Positions 25,657-33,886 of a stretch of DNA of 42,867 nt are shown piece after piece. The notes beneath the pieces are model-generated. The model saw nothing but the letters and a program-made list of their open reading frames with translations, searched no databases and had not been told where the DNA came from. The position numbers and the translations under genes are program-made. The stretch spans positions 1 through 42,867 of the forward strand of contig JADLEU010000311.1 of assembly GCA_020845955.1 (NCBI GenBank), read 5' to 3'. This stretch comes from Anaerolineales bacterium (lineage in GTDB: Bacteria > Chloroflexota > Anaerolineae > Anaerolineales > UBA6663). Each line of letters starts with the position of its first letter. Within the stretch, counting starts at the first letter, position 1.

Positions 25657-27618
25657 TCAGGTGTTGGTGTCGCGGTCTCGCAGCCGAAACAGGATGTGGC
25701 GGACGTTCAGGACCAAGATGACCAGGACGCCCGCCAGGTAAAGCCGGTTGTGGACGACAGCCGCGAGGGTGTCCATCATGTTGGGCACGTCCGCTCGAAG
25801 CGCGCTGCTGATCGAAACGCCGATCGCGAACAGCCAGGTGAAGAAGATCAGACGCACGACCATGCGGGCCAAAACCGAGGTCGTGAAGGCCCACTTGTGA
25901 ACGACCGAGCCAAAATGCAGCACCGGCGAGGAGACCACGTGCTGGGCGCGGCCGAGCAGCTCCTCGGCCGTTTCGGCCAGCTCCTCCAGCCGCAGAAAAA
26001 AGTAGTCGCCGCTGCTGTCCTCGATGCGCTTGATCCAGCGCTTGCGGGCAAACTTCGCCCGGTCATCCATGAACTTGGCGTATTCTTCGTAGCGGTCGGC
26101 CGACCCGTCGAGGCGCAGCACCAGCGTATCGTAGAGCAGCGTCGCCCGGATCATCCGCAGGGTGTGCCGGTTCATTGGCAGGTTATAGGCGCGCGCCACG
26201 CGGATCATCGCCAGCCACTGCTTGGCCGACGTGCGCTCCCACCACTCGGTAAAGCGGGGCTTGACGTCGAACGTGTTGAGCACCCGCACGAACTCGGCTT
26301 CGGCTTCCTTGATCAAGGAGGTGATATCGATCGGCGGGAATGGCTCCAGCAGCTTGAGAGTCGCGCGGGCCATCCCGCTGACGTCGCGCTTCTGCAGCGC
26401 CAGCACCACCCGCTCCAGCGCCGCTCGCTGCTCATCGTTGAATGAGCCGCACGAACCAAAGTCAATGAAGACGAGCGTGCTGCCCGGCCCGACGACAATG
26501 TTGGCCGGGTGGGGGTCGGCGTGGAAGAACAGGTTTTCGTCCATGCTCCAGAACGCCGCCCACAGGATGCGCCGGGCGACAAGCTTCGGGTCGATGTCGA
26601 GCTGCCGCATCAGGGCCAGGCCTTCGGGGTCTTTCTGCTCGACCGAGGCGATGACTTCCCACAGCCACATGCCCGAAACATATTCCTGGACGATCATGGC
26701 CTCGCCGCTGTATTCGGAATAGACCCGGGGCGCTGTCAGGAAATCCTTGCCGCACTTCTGGCTGTTGCGGCGGTAGATCTCCTGGAAGCGCGCTTCGCGG
26801 CGGAAGTCGAGCTCTTCCAAGAGCGTCTCCTGGAACTCAAGCCGCAGGTTGCGGGTGAAACCAGGCCGGACAATGGTGAGGAACTCGACCAGGTCGGAGA
26901 TCCAGTCCATCACCTTGAAGTCAGCCATAAAGCGCTCGCCGATGCCCGGCCGGCGGATCTTCACGGCGACTTTGGTGCCGTCGCGCAGCAGGGCCTGAAA
27001 GACGCAGGCGATCGAGGCGGAGCCGATGGGGTGCGGGTCGAAGACGGCAAAGATCTCGTCCCACTTCTTTCCGGTGGTGGCCTCGACCGTGGCGAGCGCA
27101 TGCTCGACCGGGAAGGGCGGCATCCGGTCGAGCATCTTGGCGAGCTCCACACAGTATTCCCAGGGCACCAGGTCGATGCGCATGGCGACCTGCTGGCCAA
27201 GCTTGACGAAGGTGCCGCCCACGCGCTCCAAGCCGCGGCGCAGCCGAGCCGCCCGCCGCTCGACCGTGTCACGCCGGAGGAGCCGGTCCCAGGTATTGCC
27301 GGCCAGCAGCGCTGCGATCAAGGCCAGCCACCTTCCCAGACGGCCCAGCGCCTGGCGCAGGCTGACCTTGAAGGCGGGCAGATCAATGGGTGGCGAAGCG
27401 ACGGTGACGCTCGTCGGAGAGATGAGGCGCGGGCGGCGGGGCATACTGCCCAGCACGTTACCGTCCAGCGGGACGCTGATCGCGCCGGGCAGCGCGGGGC
27501 GGCTCCCGGCGGCCTGACGCTTGCGCGGCGGCGCCTTAGGACCGTTGTGCCAGCGGCGCACGCCCTGGCCGACCGCCCGCTGGATTCTGACGCTCGATTT
27601 GTCCACTCGCTCTACCAT
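25657..27618 (-). CDS. UbiB/AarF (ABC1) family atypical kinase-like membrane protein, motifs intact
   Basis: This 653-residue protein belongs to the UbiB/COQ8/AarF family, membrane-associated atypical ATPases or kinases linked to lipid and quinone handling. All family motifs are present: KLGQ in the N-terminal extension, VAVK with Lys220, the ELD triad with Glu269 and Asp271, HADPHPAN, and IDFG with Asp386. The first about 90 residues are basic and low in complexity; Met59 is a possible later start. The C-terminus has hydrophobic membrane segments and ends in a pattern shared with the neighbouring paralogue (NVRHILFRLRDRD). The FAAL ATG follows its TGA by one base, an unusual coupling of a UbiB protein to a PKS loading enzyme. 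The true substrate is unknown; a role in membrane lipid supply or export for the pathway is only a hypothesis. Confidence 0.9.
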   Translation of the reverse strand: MVERVDKSSVRIQRAVGQGVRRWHNGPKAPPRKRQAAGSRPALPGAISVPLDGNVLGSMPRRPRLISPTSVTVASPPIDLPAFKVSLRQALGRLGRWLALIAALLAGNTWDRLLRRDTVERRAARLRRGLERVGGTFVKLGQQVAMRIDLVPWEYCVELAKMLDRMPPFPVEHALATVEATTGKKWDEIFAVFDPHPIGSASIACVFQALLRDGTKVAVKIRRPGIGERFMADFKVMDWISDLVEFLTIVRPGFTRNLRLEFQETLLEELDFRREARFQEIYRRNSQKCGKDFLTAPRVYSEYSGEAMIVQEYVSGMWLWEVIASVEQKDPEGLALMRQLDIDPKLVARRILWAAFWSMDENLFFHADPHPANIVVGPGSTLVFIDFGSCGSFNDEQRAALERVVLALQKRDVSGMARATLKLLEPFPPIDITSLIKEAEAEFVRVLNTFDVKPRFTEWWERTSAKQWLAMIRVARAYNLPMNRHTLRMIRATLLYDTLVLRLDGSADRYEEYAKFMDDRAKFARKRWIKRIEDSSGDYFFLRLEELAETAEELLGRAQHVVSSPVLHFGSVVHKWAFTTSVLARMVVRLIFFTWLFAIGVSISSALRADVPNMMDTLAAVVHNRLYLAGVLVILVLNVRHILFRLRDRDTNT

Positions 27619-27644
27619 ACCGTTTCGCGCTCAAACCGAAGTCG

Positions 27645-29759
27645 CTACCCCACGTCCACGTCCTCCAGATGAAACAGGACACTGCGTGTGTTGATCAGAA
27701 AGAGCGCCAACAGCAGCAACTGGTACCACGGGTTGGACAGCAGCGCTTCGACCACGGCCGCTTGTGACGGCATCGCGCCGCTGAACGCCAGCCGCGCCAG
27801 CACGGTCGCGCCGGCGAACACGGCCGTGACCAACAACGCCTGGACGGCAAAGGCCACCAGGGAAAAGATGGCGCTCGAACCTTTGCCGATTAACGCGCTG
27901 AAATTGGCCGCCGGGATCGACAGCACATGGCGTAGGCGGGCGAAAAGGCCGTCGGTCATGTAGGCAAAGCGTTCCAGCCGGATATAAGTCTTCTGGTCAG
28001 AGCCCTTGTCGAGCTGCCGCTTGATATTCCGCATAACCCGCAGCCGCGCGCGCCGCGCGCGATAGCGGGCAAACCGGCGGTATTCCGGGACCAGGTCAAC
28101 GTCCGGATGCAGCCGGCCCGCCAAGGTGTCGGAGAACAGCATCGTCCGCAGCAGGCGGAGCGCCTGAAAGTCCATCGAGATCCCATACCGCGCGGCGACG
28201 CGAAAGACGCCAATCCACTGAATGGCCAAAGAGCGGTCCGCCCGCGACGGGTTGGCCAGGCTGCTGGCGCGCACGTAGAGCATCTGCCAGTTGTAGGCCT
28301 CCAGCTCCTTAGTGAACTCCAGGACATCGATTGGCGGCAGCGGTTCCAGCAGCGTGACCGTGGCGCGCGCCATACCCAAAGGGTCGTTCCTGTCCAGGTA
28401 ATACATGTTCTGGTGCATCGCGGCCCGCTTCTTGGGGTCGATCGCGCCAATCGCGCTGAACCCCAAGAACGTCAGCCGGCCGTTGCGGCCGATGATGATG
28501 TTGTCGGGGTGCGGATCGGCGTGGAAAAAGAAGTTCGCATCCCAGCCCCAGAAGTTGATCCACATCAGCCGCTGGGCCACTCGGACCGGATCGATGTTCA
28601 GCTCGCGGGCCAGCGCCAGCACGCGCTCATCCTGCTGCTCGATGCCGGCCAGCAGCTCCCACATCCACATGCCGCTGACAAACTCCTCGACGATGACGTC
28701 CTCGCCGGAATAGTCGAAGTAGATGCGCGGGGCCGTGAAGAAGCGCCTTCCCGAGCGCTTGGCGGCGCGGCGAAAGGAGTCTTGGAAGCGCGCCTCCTGG
28801 ACAAAGTCCAGGCTCCCCAGGATCGCCGAGCGGAACTCGTGCCGCATCTGCTGCGAAAAGCCAGGGCGCAGAATCGTCAGGTACTCAATCGCCAGCAAGA
28901 TCCAGTCGAGCACCAGCAGGTCGGCCATAAACAGTTCGCCCACCCCCGGCCGGCGCACTCGCACCACGACCTGCTGGCCATTGCGCAAGATCGCCTGGTA
29001 GACGCCGGCGACTGAATCAGAGCCGACCGGCTCCGGGTCAAAGCGGGCAAAGGTCTGCGCCAAGGGCTGGCCGGTCCGCCGCTCGATGGCAGCGATGGCG
29101 GCCGTGGCCGGAAAGGGCGGGACCTTGTCGAGCATCTGAGAGAGCTCGACGCAGTACACCCAGGGCAAGAAGTCCAGCCGCATGGCCAGGTACTGGCCGA
29201 TCTTCACGCCCGTCCCGCCGACGCGCTCAAAGGCCTGGCGCAGGCGCGCCGCCCGCCGCTCTGGCGTGCTCCGGCTCCTAATAGCGTCCAGCCAGTTGGC
29301 GCCAAGATAGCGCAGAAGCGTCACCAGCCAGACGACCAGGCGGCCGAATGCCTGGGCCGGCCGGGCCTCAAAGACCACTCGGCGCATCTTGGGCGGCGTT
29401 GTCTCACCACCGCGGATTTTCAGAAAGCGAGAGCGAGGCAGTGCCGCCAGGGCTCCGGGCTCAGCCGGGCCGGGCACCTTAAGGTCTGGCGCGGGCGCCG
29501 GGCGCCGGGAGCGACCATTCTGACGGTTGGCCACCCAGTCAGCGCGGCCCAGGCGGTGGGGCGGCGTGGGCTCAGCCTGTCGCCCATTCGTCCAGGCGCC
29601 GGGGGAAACCATACGCGGCGCCCCTGGCCGCTGGCCCTGGCGCCACAGGTCCACGCTCTGCGCGACTGATCGAGTGAGGCGCGCTCGTCGTTTGCTGAGG
29701 CCGGAGGACGACCGGCCAGGATGCGCCTCAGGCGGCAACAGGTTCACCTCAGCAGGCAT
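27645..29759 (-). CDS. UbiB/AarF (ABC1) family paralogue, predicted pseudokinase
   Basis: This 704-residue paralogue lies 26 nt upstream of the intact UbiB gene and has the same layout: hydrophobic segment near 140-160, VKIGQ, kinase-like core, two hydrophobic C-terminal segments, and the end pattern NTRSVLFHLEDVD. Three family residues are changed. The VAVK lysine is Arg267 (VVVRVRRPG), the Glu of the ELD motif is Ser316 (SLDF), and DFG reads GFS, with Gly433 for the Mg-binding Asp. HADPHPDN and KIGQ are kept. The frame is intact over its full length, so this looks like a preserved non-catalytic partner, not a decaying gene. The first about 120 residues are Pro/Arg-rich with no domain seen; Met125 is a possible shorter start. 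Function is unknown, and partnership with the intact copy is inferred from adjacency. Confidence 0.88.
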   Translation of the reverse strand: MPAEVNLLPPEAHPGRSSSGLSKRRARLTRSVAQSVDLWRQGQRPGAPRMVSPGAWTNGRQAEPTPPHRLGRADWVANRQNGRSRRPAPAPDLKVPGPAEPGALAALPRSRFLKIRGGETTPPKMRRVVFEARPAQAFGRLVVWLVTLLRYLGANWLDAIRSRSTPERRAARLRQAFERVGGTGVKIGQYLAMRLDFLPWVYCVELSQMLDKVPPFPATAAIAAIERRTGQPLAQTFARFDPEPVGSDSVAGVYQAILRNGQQVVVRVRRPGVGELFMADLLVLDWILLAIEYLTILRPGFSQQMRHEFRSAILGSLDFVQEARFQDSFRRAAKRSGRRFFTAPRIYFDYSGEDVIVEEFVSGMWMWELLAGIEQQDERVLALARELNIDPVRVAQRLMWINFWGWDANFFFHADPHPDNIIIGRNGRLTFLGFSAIGAIDPKKRAAMHQNMYYLDRNDPLGMARATVTLLEPLPPIDVLEFTKELEAYNWQMLYVRASSLANPSRADRSLAIQWIGVFRVAARYGISMDFQALRLLRTMLFSDTLAGRLHPDVDLVPEYRRFARYRARRARLRVMRNIKRQLDKGSDQKTYIRLERFAYMTDGLFARLRHVLSIPAANFSALIGKGSSAIFSLVAFAVQALLVTAVFAGATVLARLAFSGAMPSQAAVVEALLSNPWYQLLLLALFLINTRSVLFHLEDVDVG

Positions 29760-29894
29760 ACAATGGTCATGGATCTGCCGCCGGCCAGGGCAGCCGGTTC
29801 AGCAGAGAGAGAGGGTTCAACCCGAACGTTCAGGCTTGAAGCCCCTGGATCCCCCACCCTGAGCCGAGTACCGCCTGGCGCACCGGTTAGCCGG

Positions 29895-30344
29895 CTACCA
29901 GCGCCAGAGCCGGAGCCCGCTGCGCGCCAGGCGCATTTGGCCGCGGAGCATGCGGCGGGCACTCTTGGTATTGAGGGCGTCGGCGATGTCCACCGGGATC
30001 GAGCTGGCGCGGCTGATCGACTCGCTCAGACCTTCAGCCAAGTTGGAACCGAAGTCGCGGAGCGCGCCGTCGCGCTTCTTGTCGGCCGACTTCTTGCGCG
30101 CCTGGTTGTAGACCTTAGCGCCCTTGGCCACGGCCCGCGCCGCCTTTTCGGAGACTTTGGCCAGATCAGACTCCGTTTTCTGCGCGTCGCGGAACGCCTT
30201 GGAATTGCCCTTCTTCTTGTTCTTACCGCGCTTGTACTTTAGGACAATGGGGCGGTCGAACCGTTGTCCCGCGGCGGCCGGACTACGATCGTCGCCCGTC
30301 TGCTCGGCGGCGACTATGCTCTCGGGGTTGGTGGTTTCAGTCAT
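29895..30344 (-). CDS. Small Lys/Arg-rich hypothetical protein (149 aa)
   Basis: I do not recognise this family. The protein has a polar N-terminus, then a very basic stretch (about residues 33-100) with KYKRGKNKKKG, many Lys/Ala repeats and probable helix, and an Arg/Trp-ending C-terminus (RSGLRLWRW). No signal peptide or clear membrane helix is seen. The start is well supported by GAGGAG at 30353-30358, 8 nt before the ATG. It begins 18 nt after the stop of the 89-aa gene and precedes the UbiB pair by 135 nt, so it probably belongs to the same operon. The basic helices could bind nucleic acid or acidic lipid surfaces or serve as a scaffold, but nothing in the sequence decides this. Confidence 0.75.
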   Translation of the reverse strand: MTETTNPESIVAAEQTGDDRSPAAAGQRFDRPIVLKYKRGKNKKKGNSKAFRDAQKTESDLAKVSEKAARAVAKGAKVYNQARKKSADKKRDGALRDFGSNLAEGLSESISRASSIPVDIADALNTKSARRMLRGQMRLARSGLRLWRW

Positions 30345-30352
30345 GGGTCGCG

Positions 30353-30358
30353 CTCCTC
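30353..30358 (-). promoter_or_regulatory. Shine-Dalgarno for the 149-aa gene
   Basis: The minus strand reads GAGGAG, 8 nt upstream of the ATG at 30344. This fixes the start of the otherwise unknown 149-aa protein. Confidence 0.7.
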
Positions 30359-30362
30359 AAGC

Positions 30363-30632
30363 TTAGGGTGAAGGCAGGAGTGGGAAGCCACGGCGGAATC
30401 GCCGGCTCTGCTTCCGATAGACCAGAATCACGGGCACGAAGATCTTGCCATCCGCTTCTTCGCCCAGGCTCCCCTTGACCTCATCCAGCACATCGACGAC
30501 TTCTTTCCACAGCTTACCGTTGCCCTGCTTCAGCGCCTTGATGCGCTTGGGCCGCTGCTTGCCTAAATCAACAAGAATCGGCTGGGTCACTTCAGCGCTG
30601 GCCTTCGTCTGTTCTGCAACTTGATCTGCCAT
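30363..30632 (-). CDS. Small hypothetical protein (89 aa), first gene of the minus-strand operon
   Basis: This 89-residue protein was not assigned to a family. It has an acidic/polar N-terminus, a Lys-rich middle (GKQRPKRIKALKQGNGKLW) and a short beta-like hydrophobic stretch (KIFVPVILVY) followed by a basic tail (RKQSRRFRRG). There is no signal peptide or membrane helix. A strong GGAGGA lies 9 nt before the ATG, which makes it a credible gene despite its size. It is the first gene of the block leading through the UbiB pair and FAAL to the PKS genes, so any promoter for the block should lie between here and 30918. Its small size and lead position suggest an accessory or regulatory role, but that is speculation. 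Confidence 0.75.
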   Translation of the reverse strand: MADQVAEQTKASAEVTQPILVDLGKQRPKRIKALKQGNGKLWKEVVDVLDEVKGSLGEEADGKIFVPVILVYRKQSRRFRRGFPLLPSP

Positions 30633-30641
30633 GGTCTGTTT

Positions 30642-30647
30642 TCCTCC
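30642..30647 (-). promoter_or_regulatory. Shine-Dalgarno for the 89-aa gene
   Basis: The minus strand reads GGAGGA, 9 nt upstream of the ATG at 30632. It is the strongest ribosome binding site in the minus-strand operon and supports the reality of the small gene. Confidence 0.75.
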
Positions 30648-30855
30648 ATGCGAAATGGCGGCTGCCCAAGCTTACAGCCAGAAGCGAAAATCACGACATA
30701 AGGACCCTCACAGCATGCTCGTAGCGGCGAACACCGAAGCGGAACGCCAGGCGCCCGTGTAACTTCCGCGACAGCGCTCAGGTTGCCACCCCCAACGGGA
30801 TGGCGCCAATCATGCCCCCGATTGGTTCAGAAGTCAAATCAAACGGGTCTGTGAT

Positions 30856-30884
30856 GTGGCATTCTCCTCGCCGGCTGCTATAAT
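30856..30884 (+). promoter_or_regulatory. Sigma70-like promoter for the KS-AT / NRPS / TEII arm
   Basis: A perfect TATAAT lies at 30879-30884, with GTGGCA (4 of 6 to TTGACA) at 30856-30861 and a 17-bp spacer. Transcription would start near 30891. This rules out the GTG at 30856 and makes the ATG at 30883 unlikely as starts, leaving the ATG at 30919 with a leader of about 28 nt. Confidence 0.6.
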
Positions 30885-30918
30885 GCAGCGCCATCGAACG
30901 GAGCGGACTGAACCCGAC

Positions 30919-33837
30919 ATGCCAAACAACCCCGGCCGCCCGGAACCGCTGTCGCCTGTCAAACAGGCGCTCTTGGCCGTTGAACAGTTGAAGGCTCGCC
31001 TGGCGGTGGCCGAGCGCCGGCAGCGTGAGCCGATCGCCATCGTCGGGATTGGCTGCCGCTTCCCCGGCCGGGCTCACTCCCCCCAAGATTTTTGGAACCT
31101 CCTGGCCACCGGGGCCAACGCGGTCACGCGCATCCCGGCCAACCGCTGGGACGCTGAGGCTTACTACGATCCCAATCCAGAGGCGCCCGGCAAAGCCTAC
31201 ACGACCTACGGCGCTTTCTTGGAGGGCATCGACGAATTTGATGCCCAGTTCTTCAGCATTGCGCCGATCGAGGCGGCCAGCATGGATCCGCAGCAGCGCC
31301 TGCTGTTGGAGGTCAGTTGGGAGGCCTTGGAGCATGGCGGCCTGGCCGGGGCATCGCTGAGGGGCAGCCGCACGGGAATCTTTACCGGTATCTGCAACAG
31401 CGACTACCTGCTGTACACGCTGGGGAGCCGCGACCCTCAGCGCGTCGACGCGTTTGCAGGGACCGGCTCGGCCAACAGCATCGCCGCCGGCCGCTTGTCC
31501 TATTTCTACGATTTCCACGGACCGAACTTCCCGATCGACACTGCCTGTTCGTCGTCCCTGGCGGCGCTGCACCTGGCGGTGCAGAGCCTGCGCAACCGGG
31601 AGTGCGACATGGCCCTGGCGGCTGGCGTGAGCGCGATGCTCGCGCCCGAGCCATACGTCTATTTTGCCAAGACCCGGGCGCTATCGGCCGGCCCGAAAAG
31701 CTACACCTTCGACGCCCGCGCCGACGGGTATGTCCGGGGCGAGGGCTGCGGAGTGCTGGTCTTGAAACGGCTGATTGACGCCGAAGCGGCCGGCGACCGC
31801 GTATTGGCGGTCATTCGGGGCACGGCCATGAACCACGACGGGCGCACGGGCGGCCTGACCGCCCCGAACGGCCCAGCCCAGCAAGACGTCATCCGGGCCG
31901 CGTTGGCTAACGCGGGGGTTGTCCCCGATGAGGTCACCTACGTCGAGACCCATGGCACCGGGACGCCACTGGGCGACCCAATCGAGGTACAGGCCCTGGG
32001 GGCGGCTTATCGGGCAGCGGCGCCTGCGAAGAAGCGCAAACTCTACATCGGCGCCGTGAAGACGAACATCGGCCACCTGGAAGGCGCGGCCGGGATCGCC
32101 GGGGCCATCAAGGCGGCCTTGATGCTCCACCACCGCGAGCTGGTGCCCCACCTCCATTTCGAACAGCCGAGCCCGCACATCCCCTGGGCAGACCTGCCGG
32201 TCGAGGTCGTCACCGCCCGGCGGCCCTGGCCGGCGGGCCAGCCGCTGCTGGCCGGCATTTCTGCCTTTGGCTTCAGCGGCACCAACGTGCACGTCATCAT
32301 GGAGGCTGCCTCGGAGCCCGCTGCCGGCGGGCGCGAGTCCGGGGCGCCCACGCGCCAGGCCTCCGCCTGGCTGGGAGAGGCCGCACGACCCCAGGTCGGC
32401 CGCCGCACGCACGTCCTCCCGATGTCAGCCCGCACTGTGACCGGACTCAAGCGCCTGGCAGGGCGCTACGCCGCGCATCTCCGGCAGCCCGCGGCGCCTC
32501 CGCTAGGAGATATCTGCCATACTGCGGCCATCGGCCGGGCTCACTTTCCGCACCGGCTGGCGGTCGTGGGCGCTGACGCAATCGAAATAGCCGAGCGACT
32601 GCAAGCCTTCGAGCAGGGAAATGGCAGTGCCCCAGGTCTCAGGGCACACCACGCCCGGCCGCAGGCGCCACCGCGCCTGGTTTTCCAGTTCTCCGGGCAG
32701 GGCGCCCAGTTCCCCGGGATGGGCCGCGATCTCTACGAAAGCGAGCCCCTCTTCCGCGCGAGGCTGGACGAGTGTGATCAACTCCTCCGGCCCCATCTGG
32801 ACATCTCGATCCGCGCCGCCATGTTCGGCGCGCCGCTCACGGGCAGCGCTGAAAAGGGGCCGCTTGCGCTGGACGAAACCTGGCTGGCCCAGCCGGCCCT
32901 GTTTGCCTTTGAGTATGCGCTGGCGAGCCTGTGGCGGTCGTGGGGCCTTGAGCCCGAAGCAGTGATCGGCCACAGCATCGGCGAGTACGTCGCCGCCTGC
33001 CTGGCTGGGGTCTTCACACTGGAAGACGCGCTGTACCTGGTGGCAGCCCGCGGGCGGCTGATGCAGGCGCTGCCGCGGGCTGGCGCGATGGTAGCCGCCT
33101 TCGCCCCCGAGACCCGGGTGGAGGCTGCCCTCGTTGGCAAGGTTGGCGTGGATATTGCGGCGGTCAACGGGCCAGATCACGTCGTCCTGTCCGGGGTCCG
33201 TGAGGCGGTGCTCGCGACGGCCGACGAGCTTGAAATCGCCGGGGTCGCTACGCGCTCGCTGCGCGTGTCGCACGCCTTCCACTCGCCGCTGATGGAACCC
33301 GTGCTGCAGGAATATCAGCGCATCGCCGCCGAGGTCGCCTATCATCCGCCGCGGCTGCCGATGATCGCCAACTTGACCGGCCGCTTCTTTGGGCCCGGCG
33401 AGGCGCCTGACACCGCGTATTGGACCCGCCATGTGCGGCAGACCGTACGTTATTTTGATGGCTTACAGACCCTTGTCGCCGGCGGGTACAGCCTCTTCGT
33501 GGAAGTCGGGCCCAGGGCCGTGCTCACGGATCTGGGCCAGCACATCGCGCCCGAGGCGGGGCACTGGCTGGCCTCCTGCCGGCCTAACCACCAAACGGCG
33601 CTGTATGACAGCCTGGCCGCGCTCTACGGGCATGGCTGCCCGATTGACTGGGAGGCCGTCTACCCGCGCGGCCAGCACAGGCGGGTTGACCTGCCCACCT
33701 ACCCCTTCGAGCACAAACGCTACTGGCTCGATCGGACGGCTGCGGCCCAGCCCCAGGCGGCGGCCACCCCCGCCCCGGCGGCCCGCAACGGCAGCGGCGC
33801 CTCGCTACTCAATGCCTTTGTCGATGTGCTGGAATGA
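30919..33837 (+). CDS. Type I PKS fragment module, KS-AT only
   Basis: This protein is about 972 residues from the ATG at 30919, chosen because the promoter overlaps the earlier in-frame starts. A helical docking segment (about 12-35, LSPVKQALLAVEQLKARL) leads into KS with Cys210 (DTACSSS), HGTGT and NIGH. AT has Ser686 (GHSIGEYVAA) and HAFH ending at His788, the standard malonyl-CoA signature. There is no KR, DH, ER or carrier domain. The protein ends soon after the AT linker with an Ala/Pro-rich tail (ending FVDVLE). The missing carrier is supplied by the N-terminal ACP of the next gene, 49 nt downstream, so the module is split between two proteins. The expected product is an unreduced beta-keto unit passed to the NRPS part. 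It probably accepts the chain from the minus-strand PKS series. Confidence 0.94.
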   Translation: MPNNPGRPEPLSPVKQALLAVEQLKARLAVAERRQREPIAIVGIGCRFPGRAHSPQDFWNLLATGANAVTRIPANRWDAEAYYDPNPEAPGKAYTTYGAFLEGIDEFDAQFFSIAPIEAASMDPQQRLLLEVSWEALEHGGLAGASLRGSRTGIFTGICNSDYLLYTLGSRDPQRVDAFAGTGSANSIAAGRLSYFYDFHGPNFPIDTACSSSLAALHLAVQSLRNRECDMALAAGVSAMLAPEPYVYFAKTRALSAGPKSYTFDARADGYVRGEGCGVLVLKRLIDAEAAGDRVLAVIRGTAMNHDGRTGGLTAPNGPAQQDVIRAALANAGVVPDEVTYVETHGTGTPLGDPIEVQALGAAYRAAAPAKKRKLYIGAVKTNIGHLEGAAGIAGAIKAALMLHHRELVPHLHFEQPSPHIPWADLPVEVVTARRPWPAGQPLLAGISAFGFSGTNVHVIMEAASEPAAGGRESGAPTRQASAWLGEAARPQVGRRTHVLPMSARTVTGLKRLAGRYAAHLRQPAAPPLGDICHTAAIGRAHFPHRLAVVGADAIEIAERLQAFEQGNGSAPGLRAHHARPQAPPRLVFQFSGQGAQFPGMGRDLYESEPLFRARLDECDQLLRPHLDISIRAAMFGAPLTGSAEKGPLALDETWLAQPALFAFEYALASLWRSWGLEPEAVIGHSIGEYVAACLAGVFTLEDALYLVAARGRLMQALPRAGAMVAAFAPETRVEAALVGKVGVDIAAVNGPDHVVLSGVREAVLATADELEIAGVATRSLRVSHAFHSPLMEPVLQEYQRIAAEVAYHPPRLPMIANLTGRFFGPGEAPDTAYWTRHVRQTVRYFDGLQTLVAGGYSLFVEVGPRAVLTDLGQHIAPEAGHWLASCRPNHQTALYDSLAALYGHGCPIDWEAVYPRGQHRRVDLPTYPFEHKRYWLDRTAAAQPQAAATPAPAARNGSGASLLNAFVDVLE

Positions 33838-33886
33838 ACTCCAGGCCGGCTTCGCACCTGCGTAGTGGAATGATGACAGAACCAAC

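Larger units (their letters stand above)
30633..30918. other. Divergent intergenic control region
   Basis: This 286-bp gap separates the minus-strand operon from the plus-strand KS-AT gene, so both arms of the cluster must be controlled from here. On the plus side there is a clear sigma70-like promoter near 30856-30884. On the minus side I see a good Shine-Dalgarno but no convincing promoter hexamers. No long inverted repeat typical of a regulator site was found by eye. Confidence 0.7.

Noticed and set aside
27645-29759. Calling the second UbiB gene a pseudogene
   Set aside because: The frame is intact over 704 codons with conserved fold motifs and C-terminus; only catalytic residues differ, so pseudokinase fits better.
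29800-29815. AG-rich run before the UbiB pseudokinase
   Set aside because: Very short simple sequence in a 135-bp gap; no sign of a functional site or phase-variable tract.
30856-30918. Earlier GTG/ATG starts for the KS-AT protein
   Set aside because: These codons overlap the promoter hexamers, so they are probably not transcribed; the ATG at 30919 fits sister N-termini.
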